DNA of 64,000 bases from Closterium sp. Naga37s-1 (GCA_947471745.1 CANJKZ010000922.1:1358501-1422500); one strand, 5' to 3'. Counted from the first letter of the stretch, positions 22,501 to 35,119 are shown. Numbers and translations are program-made. The notes: a model not told the origin generated them from the letters alone.

Positions 22501-25500
22501 ACCCCGACAGCGCCGAGAGTACCACTCACGAAGCTGCTGTGGAGAGAGAGGCTCCCGCTGCGGCGGGACACCGAGAGCACCAACTGACACAGCACGCGCA
22601 GGCTCAGCACCTCCAGACACAGCACCCTCAGGCTCCACACGCCCAGGCTCAGCACCCCCAGGCTCAGCACGCCCAGACTCAGCACCCCCAGACTCAGCAC
22701 CCCCAGTCCCCGCACCCGCAGGCTCAGCACCTGGTCCACAGCTACCTCGACCGGCTCGGCAGGGTCTACCTGGGACACACCTGAGGGGGCAGGACCCTGG
22801 GTGGGGAGGGGGTCTACCGGGGGAGTACCTGGTGCGAGGAAGAGCGGCGGGGGGGGGGGGGAGAGGCAGTGCGGTAGGGAAAAAGACGGTAGTACGACAC
22901 CGACTCGTCAAACGTGACGTCCTGAGAGGACAGTACACGATGCGAGGTGGGGTGGTAGAACTGCCACCCGTGTGCGTCAGGAGGGAAGCCAAGGAAGACA
23001 CAGGGAACGGCAAGGGAGGACAGCTTGTCCGCTGTAGTATCGCGGACAAAAGCTCGAGATCCCCAGACACGGAACGCGGACGCATCGCCAACCTTCCCCG
23101 TCCACCGCAGAGTAGGTGTGGTCTCCGGCAAGGAGACACGAGGCTGAAGGTTGATCTGATGCGCAGCGTACTGAACCGCGAACGGCCACAGAAAATGGGG
23201 AGCAGCCGCATGGATCATGGACGTACGAGCGACGTCCATGACCATGCCAATGCGGCGCTTTGCAATCCCATTTTGCTGCGGGGAGGCCGGAAGCGTGAAC
23301 GTCTGGCGGATGCCATCAGAACGACAGAAGGCTCTCAGGAGGTCGGAGGAAAACTCCCCACCTCTGTCTGAGTGCAGACGCAGAACAGGAAGGTCTGAGC
23401 CGAAACTCTCACTAAGCTGGCGACGAGCACCGCGGATCCAGTCGATCAACACCTCAGGGACCTCACCCTTGCTGCGCAAGGGGAAGACTGTGGTGTAACG
23501 CGAGTAGTCGTCAACGACCAGCAGGAAGTAACGCTCATGACCCTGTCCACGGACGCGGGCTGGGCCCCACACGTCCATGTGAAGAGTCGGCAGAGGGGCC
23601 TCAGTCGGAGGAAACGAGGAGGAGTGAGGAGCGGCGCGCTGTCGGCCCTCGACACAAGGAATACAGGTGGGGGCAGGCCCCGGAGGAAGGGGAGGGAGGG
23701 ACCTGGGGAGTCCAGAGACAAGAGCACGGGAGGCCATACCTCGAAGACGAGGCAGGGAGGGGTGACCAAGGCGGTGGTGCCAAAGGAGAGTCTCGTGCGC
23801 CAGAGGACGACACGAGCAGGGGGCAGACGCAGGACTAGACCTGGACGCGGCAGCAAACACCTGACTGGACGCAGCTACCTGACCAGACGCAGGGATTGGA
23901 GGAGGCGCAGTAGTCAGTGTGTACAGACTCGACCCTGGCCGACGGGTGAACGTGGCCAGGTGGCGGCCCGTCCGAGAGCAAGTGCAGTGGGTCACACGCT
24001 GACCTCCAGGGGTGAACTGGTCAACCCACGCGTCCTGGAGGTCAGCTCCACTCACCAAGTTCATAGAGAACGAGGGGAGGTGGAGTCCCGACAGCAAGCC
24101 CGACGGGGCCGCAGGACACGGTAAAACTGTAGAGGAGTGTGCAAGGACTGGGCCCCCTAAGGGGTCAGCAAGGGAGACCGCAACAGGCCGACTGAGCGGC
24201 GTGAGCGTGGTGCTGTCTCTAAAGAAAGAGCGCGAAGCACCAGAGTCAAGTCTGAAAGTGTGCACGGACTCAGAAGGTGCAGTACCAGAGAGAGTAGACG
24301 TACCAGCACCTGGAGCAGCAGACGCACAAGTACCTGGAGCAGCAGACGCACTAGCACCTAGAGCAGCAGCCGCGCTAGTACCTAGAGCAGCAGCCGCAGT
24401 GCCCGGGTCGGGCGGGACACTCAAGTAATAGTCACCCTCAGTAATATCAGCAAGAGCATACATGGTAGCAAGGATAGCATCAAAATCTAGATCAAAGATA
24501 GGCACATTCTGCAGAAGCAGATCATGCCAACGAGGGAGCTCAGCAGCGTCAGGAAACTGGATACGCCAAGCGTCAGTCAAGCGACCGAAGCAGCGCTGCG
24601 TGGTGTGTGGGAGCCCACACACCTCCCCACTGCGAGCGCCGGTGCGAAGAACGTACGTGCAGGGACCTGCACTCCCAGACCTCCCACGCCCAGCGTACCA
24701 CTCACGAAGCTGCTGAACTGAAGGGGTCTCACGGGTGCGCAGCTGCTGCTGGCGCTGGCTGCCACCAGCGCCTCCACGCTGCGCGGCTGCACCTCGACCA
24801 GCACCACCGCCGCCACCACCTCCACCACTGCTGCCACTGCCTCCACCACCTCCGCCACCGACGCCACGACCTCCACCGCCGCCACTGAAGCCCCCACTCC
24901 CGGTACCACCCCCACCTCCACCGCCACCCGCTCCGCCTCCTCCACCGACTCCGCCGCCGCCCCCTCCAACCCCTCCACCACCCTTGCTCCCCTTGCCCTT
25001 GCTGTTGCGGCGTCTCCCACTAGGGGCAGACGCAGCGCCGACCTCCTCAGTGCCAACGAGGTCGACAGCAGAAGCAGAAGCAACAGAGGGGAGAAGGGGG
25101 ACAGGGGAACACCCCTCAAAGAAGGGGGTGCGACGGTCGCCGCGAGAAGCACCTACAGCTAAGATACTCTTCTCTGCTGCAGTAAGGCGCTCCTCTAGCA
25201 GGTTGACAGTCAGTTCGGTGGGGCAAAGGGAGAGAAAGTGGTCCCTGACTGAAGAGAGGGAGTCAGGGAGGCGGGTGACTAGGTAGGTTCTTGGCACAGA
25301 ACTCAGTGGGAAGGGCAGCGCGGTAGTGGGCGTCACTAGCGCGAAGGTGAGCAACTAGGTCAGCGACAGTGGCAAAGGCAGCAAGGTCAGGGAAAAGGTA
25401 CAGCAGCATGAGGCGGCTGAGGGCAGCAGTGGCAGGGGAGGAGTAGTGTGCAACTACAGCGTCGTACAAAGACTGAGCAGTCTTGTACTGGCCAAAGTGC

Positions 25501-25748
25501 GTGCGCTCAGCAGGTGGCAGGTGACTACGAACAGCAAGACGAGCAACAGCGTCACGAGTGGTCCACTGCGAGCGAACAGTACTGTCAGCAGTGGCAGTAG
25601 GAGCAGTGGAAACACCTGACGTGTGATCGAAAAGGGATACCCCATCCCTAGAATCACACTGAAGAAAGAGCTGTAGGTCGTCAACCCATACGTCAAAATC
25701 AACTGCACGTCCCTCAGCATCAAAGGTGAGAACAGTCGGACTAGCCAT

Positions 25749-25812
25749 AGTAGCAGTAGCAGCAGTAGCAGCAGTAGCAGCAGTAGCAGCAGTAGTAGCA
25801 GTAGCAGCAGTA
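25749..25812 (-). repeat. GCAGTA-type microsatellite before gag of E
   Basis: A run of GCAGTA/GCAGCA units on the plus strand ends exactly at the gag ATG of E. Similar runs flank the gag starts of F (about 33690-33740) and N (about 62230-62270), so it is a family feature, not a random repeat. Confidence 0.75.
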
Positions 25813-25814
25813 GC

Positions 25815-26640
25815 GCAAGTCAGTGCTGGGCGGTGCGGCTCGGCCGGGCGGCGCGGCTCGGCTGGGCGGCGTGGCTCGGCTGGGCGGCGCGGCTCGGCTG
25901 GGCGGCGCGGTTCGGCTGGGCAGCGCGGCTCGGTTGGGTGGCGCTGCTCGGCTTACCAGAAACGGGTGCAGGGGCGGGCCGGGACTGTAGGGGGGCGCGC
26001 CAGGAGGGGCCGGTAGAGGCGCGCCAGCTGGGGCCACGCCAGTAGGGGCCGGCAGGGGCTCGCGTGCAGGGGCCGGCAGGGGCGCGCCAGCAGGGGCCGC
26101 TCCAGCAGGGGCCGTTGGCAGGGGCCGGTAGAGGTGCACCAGCAGGGGCCGCGCCAGCAGCTCGTGTGCAGGGGCCGGCAGGGGCTCGGTTATAGGGGCG
26201 CGTCAGCGGGGGGGGCGCGCCAGCAAAGGGCCGGAAGGGGCCGCGAAGTGCCGCAGAGGGCCGCGAAGGGGCCGCGAAGTGCCGCAGAGGGCCGCGAAGG
26301 GCCACGAAGGGGCCTCGAAGGGCCGCGCAAGGGGCCACGAAGGGCCACGAAGGGGCTTCGAAGTGCCGCGCAAGGGGCCGCGAAGGGCCGTGAAGGGGCC
26401 GTGAAGGGCCGCGAGGGGCCACGAAGGGCCGTGAGGGGGGCCGCGAAGGGCTGCGAGGGGCCGCGAAGGGCCGTGAGGGGCCGCGAAGGGCCGCGAATGA
26501 GGGCCGCGAAGGGCCGCGAAGGGGGCCGCGAAGGGCCATGACGGGGCCGCAAAGGGCCGCTAAGGGGCCGCGAAGGCCGCAAGGGGCCTCGAAGGGCCGC
26601 GAAGGGCAGGCGCACGGGGAGCTGCTAGGACAGAAGCAAA
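25815..26640 (-). repeat. G+C-rich leader minisatellite of element E
   Basis: Two or three blocks of different tandem repeats: units near GGCTCGGCTGGGCGGCGC (about 25840-25940), GGGGCCGGCAGGGGC-type units (about 25980-26200), and a long array of about 10-bp units GGGCCGCGAA (about 26220-26610), plus-strand reading. It lies between primer site and gag. Confidence 0.8.
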
Positions 26641-26725
26641 ACGCGCCTCGAGTAGGTAAGGAAAAAAAAAACTTTTGGTAGTGGTGGGCCCTAAAAAGTT
26701 CCACTAGGGAACCTGCTCTATACCA

Positions 26726-26856
26726 TGTGAGAATAATGAGCGGAAATGATGAACTAGGAAACAGGTGGGGTACAAGTAGAAAACACAAAAGTGTTGTACC
26801 CTCTAAGGACTACCCCACTACAGCCTAAACAAACTATAGCATATATAAGTTTGACA
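26726..26856 (-). repeat. 5' LTR of element E
   Basis: The LTR is 131 bp, with edges TGTGAG and TTTGACA on the plus strand, so TGTCAAA...CTCACA on the element strand. It is followed on the element strand by the primer site TGGTATAGAGCAGG at 26725-26712. The outer flank is the GTACA target duplication. Confidence 0.9.
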
Positions 26857-27548
26857 GTACAGTAGGGTGTTATTGGTGGGAACAATTGTATACGCGGTAA
26901 GCATGGGCGCGAAGTAAGGAGAATGAAGTTTCCGTAGAGACGCGAAATAAGGAAAGTAATTTCCTCACGCCCAGGAATCTATGATTCTCAAATTGGTTAG
27001 TCAAGGAATTTTCTTGACATTCCTTACCGCGACCGTCAACATCGCGTACAGCAGCAGCCGTTGTTCGCCCGTTACTGCTAACGGGGCTTCGCCAACTTCG
27101 CGCGCACTGTTTTACCAAACCTTGCACTGCTGGCCCAACCGAGTCGACCTACACTTCGGGACTAGCCCGAACCTCACTGCCAGCGTAGCACTAGCGAGCT
27201 CGCACGCACCCCGTTACCGTTTGCATGTTTCGCGCATAAGTATTCGCTCACGCCTTCGCTCATACTTTGTACTCTTTGACACTCTAGTGCAATCCTCACT
27301 ACTTCGTTCCGTTGCACCCCAAACACTTGGTTATGAGAGCCACTTTCCTTTCGGACCGCGCATCTCCGCACCCTAGGAAATCAACTTTTGATTTTTCACT
27401 CGAAGGGACTCACGCCCCTTAGCACCTAGGAGCCGCTATCCTCGCGTTCTCTCGTAAACGCGTGCAGCCACGATTGTGCCTAGACTAAGCTGAGCCAACG
27501 CCCTTCGACATGGCTGAACACATTGACGTCACTACGCTCACGCAGCAC
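26857..27548. other. Spacer, perhaps rest of the gypsy O LTR
   Basis: This stretch lies on the other side of the E insertion from gypsy O. The target duplication proves that 19433 and 26857 were once adjacent. It should therefore contain the rest of whatever E inserted into, probably the outer LTR of O and then host DNA. No coding region is supported. Confidence 0.45.
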
Positions 27549-27676
27549 CGTTTGAACAAACGAGAATGAATGAACTAGCAAAGAGTTGGGTACAAGTACT
27601 AACCCTAGTTGGGTTGTTCCCCTTATGGGCTACCCCACTATAGCCTACACAATGTAAGCCAGATATAAGTTTGACA
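27549..27676 (-). repeat. 3' LTR of element F
   Basis: The inner edge is clear (TTTGACA at 27670-27676, beside the polypurine tract). The outer edge is approximate, near 27549. The body matches the 5' LTR at 34989-35119 with only about two differences. Confidence 0.75.
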
Positions 27677-30600
27677 CACCCACATAGGCAAAGTGGGGGA
27701 GAACAAGTGGTCACAAGACCAGTCAAGAAAGACAAAGCAAGCTCAGGGTGGATCACAAAGTCACCACACAGTCCGAGCACAAGCAAAGGGCCACAAGGCC
27801 AGTTCACATGCAGAGTTATATAAAGAGAACAAACAATACAGTGATCATATCCTAACAAGTGCAAGCATGCAAGTATATATAGAGAACACAGTACAAGAAG
27901 AGTCAAGCAGTAAGCAAGTGAGGCAAAGTAGGCACAAGGCCTAAAACAGTAGAGAAGCGCTGATGATCACAAGGCGGAAGTGCCTTGGTGAAGACATCAG
28001 CAGTGTTGGCCCTAGTGGCCACGTACGCAAGACGAAGCTGGCCACGCTGCTGCAACTCTCGAGCAAGGAAGTATCGCAGAGCGATGTGCTTCGTTCGGTG
28101 CTCCAGTCTGTGCTCCTGACACAAGGCAATCATTGCCTTGTTGTCTACGTACAGGACTGGAGGCGAACGAGGCTGCTCTCCCAAGTCAGTCAGAAGGTAG
28201 GTGAGCCAGCGTAGCTCCTGTGCAGCCATGGCCCCGGCGTAGATCTCAGCCTCACAACTGGAGCTGAGAACCGAAGACGAGCGGGTAGACCGCCAAGAAA
28301 CAGAGCCGGAACCAAGGCTGAAGGTGTAACCCTGTGATGACCGCTGCGTAGCTGAGTCGTCAACCCAGGAGGCGTCTGCGTGACCAGTAAGAACAACTGG
28401 ACCCCGTCCTCCAAGCACAAGCCCCATGCTTGACGTACTGCACAGGTAACGCAGTACCCTCTTTGCTGCATCCCAGTGCACCTTTCGGTGCCTATCGGGA
28501 GCCACATAGCGAGCCAGAAGGTTGAGAGGGTACGCGAGGTCAGGTCGTGTGCACGTCATCAGGTACATGAGGCAACCCACAAGCTCTGGGTACGGACCAC
28601 TCGGCTCTACGGACTCGTCTGAAGGTGGAGCTAAGAGCGAGTGGCTGGTAGACAGAGGAGTGGGCTGTGGCGAGGAGAACTGGAAGGCGAAATGCTAAGG
28701 ACCTGGTGCACCATGTGTGACTGAGTCAGTGTGATGGTGCGCCGTGCTTTGTCCCGGGTGATCTGCAGGCCAAGACAGCTGCGCAGTTCACCCAGGTCAG
28801 TGCAGGTGTGTCTCTTCTTTAGCTCGGACTTCACAAGGGTCAGTGCCTCAGTGCCAGCAGTGACAAAGACGAGGTCGTCGACGTAGACGAGGATGTAGAA
28901 CGGCGGCAGCGAGGTGTCGGTGTGTAGAAACAGCGACGTGTCAGTAGTAGAAGGAGCTAACCCAAGAGCCGCAAGTGTAGTCCTCAGTGTGTCATGCCAC
29001 TCGCGAGGCGCCTGGCGGAGACCGTAGACTGGCCGGCGGAGGCTCCACTGGGTACCTGCAGGAAACGTCCCAGTGAAACCAGGTGGTCTGCGCAGCCAGA
29101 TCTCCTCGTGCAGGCTGCCCTGCAGGAAAGCTGTGCTGAAGTCCGGAGAGTGCAACTCGTAGTCACGCTGAGCAGCGACGTGCAGCAACACCCGAAGAGT
29201 AGTCATCTTTGGGGTGGGGGAGAAGGTCTAGAAGTAGTAAACTCCCTGTCGCTCACTGAAGCCTCGAGCAACGTAACGCTCCTTGAAGGCAGGCGGAGAA
29301 ACCGGCAGCCGCTTCACCCTGAAAATCCACATGCCATCGACTATATTTGCCGGAGACGGGGGAACTTCATCGACGTAGGTGCCTGTGGACTTCCAGGATG
29401 CCATCTCGGCATCCATGGCTGCCTGCCATTGAGAGGAGTAAGGACCCGTAATCGCCTCTGTGTAAGAGCGCGGGGTCGGGATGTTAGGTGCATCCGGGTC
29501 TCCCTCAACGAGGTACAGCAGTTGCAAGACACTCAAAGTCCTCCTGCCTGTCCTCAAGGACGTCCATGCCAAGAGCACACTCACCCCCGACGGACAGAGG
29601 AATGGCAGACACAGACTCAGCAACTAGAGCAGTGGCGTAGTCTAGACGGCAGGCAGCAGCAAAGTCAAGCAGCTCAGCAACAAGAGCAGACACAGCAGCA
29701 GACTCAAAAGAAGGGCCAGTGACAGCAGTGGCGAGGAGACGAGAGACAGTGGGACTGGCAGCACGAGCGCGGTCGGACGCAGGGTCAGGGACCTCAAGAA
29801 GAGAGGACTCAGGAGGAGCAGGCAGAGGAACACGCAGTAGAACAGAGGAAGGACGGAGTGCCATAGCGTGCGTGCCGGGGACAGGAGGAGGACGCAAACG
29901 AGGAGCGCGACGAGCAGTGCGAACAGGCGAGACGGGACGAGACGCAGGCTCACGACGCTCTGTAAGACCCCCGGACTGCTCAGTGTAAGGAGAGGGAGCA
30001 GGCAGTGGGGAGGCTGGCTGTAACGGCGGCTGCGACTGGTCAGGCGGTGGACACAGGAAGGGAGGAGGAAGACCAGTAGAACACGGGACACCAAGAACCT
30101 GCTGAAGCAGGGCAACGAAGTACGGGCGCGGCCGCACAGTGCCTCCAGCACCTCCAGCGCCAGGGTCAACAGCTCCAGCTCCTGCAGGTCCAGCGCCTCC
30201 GGCGCAAGTGCCTCCAACTCCAGCTCTGGCAGCTCCAGCGCAACCAGCGCCAGGGCCTCCAACTCCAGCTCCTCCAGCTCCAGCGCCTCCAGCGCCAGCT
30301 GCTCTAGGCTCCGTAGGGTCTCCAGCTCCAGCGCACCCGACACCACCAGTCCCGCCAGCTCCAGCACCACTGGTACGAGCACCTCCAGGACCAGTAGCCG
30401 CAGCACCTCCAGAACCGCCAGCTCCAGCAGGAACAGCAGCACCTCCAGCTCCAGTGTCTCCAGCGCCTCCAGCTCCGGGAGCTCCACTCCGCCGGTTTGC
30501 GCGCCGAACAAGCCACTCACGCAGCTGCTGCGAAGGCAGTCGCGGCGAAGCACCAGCAGGACCTCCAGACGAAGCAGCACCCCGAGGCTCAGCACCCCCA

Positions 30601-33600
30601 ATCTCCGCACCCTCCGACTCAGCACCCCCAGGCTCAACACCCTCAGGCTCAGTACCCCCAGGCTCAGCACCCCCAGACCCAGCACCCTCAGACCCCGCAC
30701 CCCCCGGCTCCGCACCCCCAGACGCAGCACCCCCAGACGCAGCACCTGGAGCAGCATCTAAGCCGACAGCTACCTGAACAGGCGCAGTACCAGGGAGAGG
30801 GTCTACATGAGACACACCCGAGGGAGCAGGACCCTTGGGCGGGAGGGGGTCTACCGGAGGTGGACCGGGAGCAAGGAAGAGCGGCGGGGGTGGGGGAGGT
30901 GCAGAGCGGTAGGGGAAGAGACGGTAAAAGGGAACCGACTCGTCAAACGTGACGTCCTGAGAGGGGAGGACACGGCGCGAGGTGGGGTGGTAAAACTGCC
31001 AGCCAGGCGCGTCAGGGACAGAGCCAAGGAAGACACAGAGAATGGCGCGGGCAGAGAGCTTGTCTGCGGACGTATCGCGAACAAAGGCACGAGAACCCCA
31101 GACCCGGAACACCGACGCATCGCCAACCTTCCCCGTCCAACGCAGTGTGGGCGAGGTCTCCGGCAAGGAGACACGGGGCCAGAGGTTGAGTTGATGCGCA
31201 GCGTACCGGACCGCAAATGGCCACATGGATCATGGAGGTACGAGCGACCTCCATGACTAAGCCAATGCGGCGCTCAGCAATCCCATTTTGCTGAGGGGAA
31301 TTTGGAAGCGTGAACGACTGGAGAATGCCCTCCCCACAACAAAAGTCCCTCAAGAGGTCGGAGGAGAACTCACCACCTCTGTCAGAGTGCAGACGTAGGA
31401 CAGGAAGGTCCATACCGAAGCGCTCACGGAGCTGGAGACGGACTGTGCGGATCCAAGGGATCAAGACATCAACGACCTCACCCTTGCTGCGCAAGGGGAA
31501 GACCGTGGTGTACCGCGTGTAGTCGTCAACGACCAGCAGAAAGTAGCGCTCGCGGCCCTGTCCACTGACGCGGGCTGGGCCCCACACGTCCATGTGGAGA
31601 GTCTGCAGGGGAGCAGTCGTCGGGGGAAACGAGGAGGAGTGAGGAGCGGCGCGCTGCCGCCCCTTGACACAAGGAAGGCAGGGCGGGGCTGGTGAGGGTG
31701 GGAGGGGAGGCAGAGACCTGGGTAGACCAGAGACGAGAAACCGGGAGTGCATGCCACGAAGGCGTGGCAGGGAGGAGTGACCCAGGCGGTGGTGCCACAG
31801 AAAAGTCTGGTGCGACAGGAGGCGACACGAGCAAGAGGCAGCTACCTGACCTGACGCGGACACCTGAGCAAATGCAGCGACCTGAGGAGGCTCGGTAGCC
31901 AGCGTGTACAGACTCGACCCTGGCCGAGGAGTGAACGTAGCCAGGTGACGGCCCATCTGCGTGCACGTGCAGATCGACACACGCTGACCCCCAGGAGTGG
32001 TGGTAGTGACCATCGCATCCTGAAGGGCAGCGGTACTCACCAAGTTCGTAGAGAACGAGGGGAGGTGAAGACCTGACAGTGAGCCGAACGGAACCGCTGG
32101 ACACAGGAGGACAGTGGAGGAACGGGCAACGACCGGGCCCCCAGAGGGGCCAGCCAGTCTGACCGGGACAGGTGCAGGGAGAGGAGTGAGAGTGGTGCTG
32201 TCACGAAAGAAACAGCGCGAGGCGCCAGAGTCCAACGTGAAGGTGTGCAAGGCCTCAGCAGGCGCAGTACCAGGGGGAGTACCAGACGCACTAGCACCTA
32301 GAGCAGCAGCCGCTATACCTGGGTCAGGTGGCACACACCGGTAACAGTCACCCTCAGCACTAAAAGACAAAGCATACATGGCAAAGATAATAGCATCATA
32401 GTCTAGGTCAAAGATAGCAACTCCCGACCTAAGCAAATCCGCCCAGCGAGGAAGCTCGACGTTGTCACCAAACTCAGCACGCTAGGCGTCGTCAAGGCAG
32501 GAGAAGCAGCGGTGCTTAGTGTGAAACTTCCCGCATGTCTGGCCCGCATGGACACCCGTGCGAATGACATACGGGCAGCTCTCACTACCCCCACTCGTCC
32601 CACGCTGAACCAACCGCTCACAGAGCTGCTGGGGCGACTGGGTCTCGTTCCGACGCTGCTGCTGCTGTCGCTGACCACCACCAGAGCCTCCACGCTGAGG
32701 TCCAGACCTACCACCACCAGTCCCACCGCCTCCACGGCCGCCACTCCCTCCGCTGCCTCCACCGCCACCACCAGAGCCCCCACTGCCGCCACCAGTCCCA
32801 CCGCCGCCACCACCTCCACTGCCTCCACCACCTCCACCGCTGCCCCCACCACCGCTCCCACTGCCACCTCCACCACCACCGCTGCCACCTCCACCACCCC
32901 GGCCACCCTTGCCCTTGCTGTTGCGGCGCTTTGCACTAGTCGAAGCAGCACCAACGTCCCCAGGAACAGAGACGTCTGCAGCAGCAGCAGAGGCGAAGGA
33001 GGGGGAAAGGGGGGAGGGGGAGCACCCCTCAAAGAAGGGCGGGCACGGAGTGCCACGAGCAGCACCTACAGCAACTGCACTAGTCTGAGCTGCGAAGAGA
33101 TGCTGCTCGAGGAGGTCAACAGTGAGGGAGGTGGGGTCAAGGGAGAGAAAGTGGTCCCTGACAGAGCGAAGAGAGTCAGGGAGGCGAGAGACTATGAAGT
33201 AGAGGGTGATGAACATGGGGGGCTGGTTCGTGGCAAGGAACTCAGCAGGGACGGTAGCGCGGTAGCGAGTGTTGCTAGTGCGCAGGTGGGTAACCAGGTC
33301 CGCTACGGTGGCAAAAGCCGACAGCTCAGGGAACAGGTAGGGCAGTAGCAGTATGCCTAGAGCAGCAGTAGCAGGGGAGGAGTAGCGAGCAACAACAGCC
33401 TGTGCTGTCCTGTGCTGTCCAAAGTGTGTACATTCGGCCACCGGCAGGTGGTTGCGAATGGCTAAGCGGGCAGTAGCGTCACGAGACAGCCACTGGGAAC
33501 GAGTCCCACCGTCAGTTGTGGTGGGAGGGGCTGGAGCGACACCGGACACGTGGTCAAACAGTGAGACACTGTCCTTAATATCGCTCAGAAGGTACAGTTG

Positions 33601-33739
33601 CAGATCGTCGTGCCACGTGTCAAATGCAACCAGTGTGCCCTCATGATCGAACTCTAGAACTCTAAGCGAAGCCATAGTGGCGCAGCACTCAGGAGCAGCA
33701 GTAGCAGCAGTAGCAGCAGGAGGAGCAGCAGCAGTAGCC

Positions 33740-34960
33740 AAGGGGCCAAGGGGCGGGGCCTAGGGGCCTAGGGGGCGAGGGGCCAAACACGAGGGTGGCG
33801 GGGCCGAGGGGCCGAGGGGCCAAGGGTCCTAGGGCCCGAGGGGCCGAGGGGACTAGGGGCCGAGGGGCCAAGGGGTCTAGGGGCCGAGGGGCCGAGAGGC
33901 AGGGCCGAGGGGCCAAACACGAGGCCTAGGGGCCAAACATGAGGTTGAGGGGCCAAGGGGCGTAGGGGCCGAGGGGCCAAACACGAGGGTGAGGGCCGAG
34001 GGGCCGAACAGGAGGGGCCACAGGGCGGAGGTGTCAGGGGGCCGAGATGCGTGGGGGCCAAGGGGCCAAGGGGCCAAGGGGCCGAGGGGCCGAGGCTAGG
34101 GGCCGAGGGGCCTAGGGGTCGAGGGGCCAAACACGAGGGTGGCGGGGCCGAGGGGCCGAGGGGCTAAGGGTCCTAGGGGCTGAGGGGCCGAGGGGACTAG
34201 GGGCCGAGGGACCAAGGGGCGGGGCCGAGGGGCCAAACACGAGGCCGAGGGGCCGAGGCTAGGGGCCGAGGGGCCGAGGGGCAGGGCCGAGGGGCCAAAC
34301 ACGAGGCCGAGGGGCCGAGGCTAGGGACCGAGGGGCCGAGGTGCCTTGGGGCCAAGGGGCCAAGGGGCCGAGGTACCGGGCCTAGGGGCCGAGGGGCCGA
34401 GGGGCGGGGCCGAGGGGCCAAACACGAGGCCGAGGGGCCTAGGCTAGGGGCCGAGGGGCCTGGGGGCCGAGGGGTGCGACGGGCCAAGGGGCCGGGGCCT
34501 AGGAGCGAAGGGGCCGTGGGGTGGCGCGACGGGCCTAAGGGGCGTGACGGGCCTAGGGGCGCGACGGGCCAAGGGGCCGGGGCCGAGGGGCGAAGGGGCC
34601 GAGGGGCGCGACGGGCGAATGGGGCCGATGGGGTGGCGCGACGGGCCTAAGGGGCGCGACGGGCCTCGGGGCGCGACGGGCCAAGGGGCCGGGGCCTAGG
34701 GACGAAGGGGCCGAGGGGCGCGACGGGCGAAGGGGCCGAGGGGCGCGACGGGCGAAAGGGGCCGGGCCCTGGGGTCGAAGGGGCCGATGGGCGCGACGGG
34801 CCAAGGGGCCGGGGCCTAGGGTCGAAGGGGCCGTGGGGTCGCGCGACGGGCGAAGGGGCCGTGGTTTGGCGCGACGGACCTAAGGGGCGCGACGGGCCAA
34901 GGAAAACGCGACGGGCCAACGGGCCAGGGCCAAGGGGGGTACTAGCAGCGCAGCAAGTGG
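33740..34960 (-). repeat. G+C-rich leader minisatellites of element F
   Basis: The gag-proximal part is a higher-order array. A segment containing GGGCCAAACACGAGG and GGCGGGGCCGAGG near 33781-33860 recurs at about 34123-34205, some 345 bp apart, and three near-identical units of about 70 bp follow at about 34220-34450. The LTR-proximal third (about 34480-34960) switches to the GGGGCGCGACGGGCC type shared with D. Confidence 0.8.
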
Positions 34961-34971
34961 TGGGCCCAAGG

Positions 34972-34988
34972 AACCTGCTCTGAATCCA
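34972..34988 (-). promoter_or_regulatory. Primer-binding site of element F
   Basis: The minus-strand reading directly after the 5' LTR is TGGATTCAGAGCAGGTT, close to the initiator tRNA-Met site TGGTATCAGAGC. Confidence 0.7.
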
Positions 34989-35119
34989 TGTCAAAGTTAC
35001 GAACGAGAATGAATGAACTAGCAAAGAGTTGGGTACAAGTACTAACCCTAGTTGGGTTGTACCCCTTATGGGCTACCCCACTATAGCCTACACAATGTAA
35101 GCTAGATATAAGTTTGACA
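34989..35119 (-). repeat. 5' LTR of element F
   Basis: The LTR is 131 bp, with the inverted edge pair TGTCAAA / TTTGACA. It is nearly identical to the D LTR and aligns with the B LTR. The outer flank is a gypsy gag piece (P). Confidence 0.88.

Larger units (their letters stand above)
19434..26856 (-). mobile_element. Ty1/copia element E, full length, lightly broken
   Basis: A 7.4-kb minus-strand element with both LTRs (26726-26856 and 19434-19524) and a perfect 5-bp target duplication GTACA at 19429-19433 and 26857-26861. Parts: primer site, G+C-rich leader (about 26640-25800), gag from 25748 (polyglycine about 25000-24770, knuckle about 24665-24600), protease (about 24250), integrase (about 23800-23050), Gly/Ala minisatellite (about 22740-22080), Pro/Ser-rich linker, RT (about 21320-20560, YVDD), RNase H (about 20230-19810), tail. 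Only about two or three breaks are apparent. The LTRs are identical across the part they share, so insertion was recent. The insertion lies in the LTR region of gypsy element O. Confidence 0.93.
27549..35119 (-). mobile_element. Ty1/copia element F, full length, broken
   Basis: A 7.6-kb minus-strand element with both LTRs. Parts on its own strand: 5' LTR (34989-35119), primer site, a long G+C-rich leader (about 34960-33740), gag from about 33675 (polyglycine about 32910-32700, knuckle about 32580-32500), protease DSGAS (about 32230), integrase (about 31810-31100), Gly/Ala/Glu minisatellites (about 30760-30140), Pro/Ser linker, RT (about 29500-28720), RNase H (about 28390-27970), tail, 3' LTR. 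There are several breaks. The LTRs differ at about two positions over the roughly 117 bp that align cleanly, so it is fairly young. I found no convincing target duplication because the outer edge of the left LTR is indistinct. Confidence 0.92.

Noticed and set aside
25820-26788. Open frame of 322 codons on the minus strand across the E LTR and leader
   Set aside because: It consists of Pro/Ala/Arg-rich repeats dictated by the G+C-rich minisatellite and has no counterpart in the leaders of other copies.
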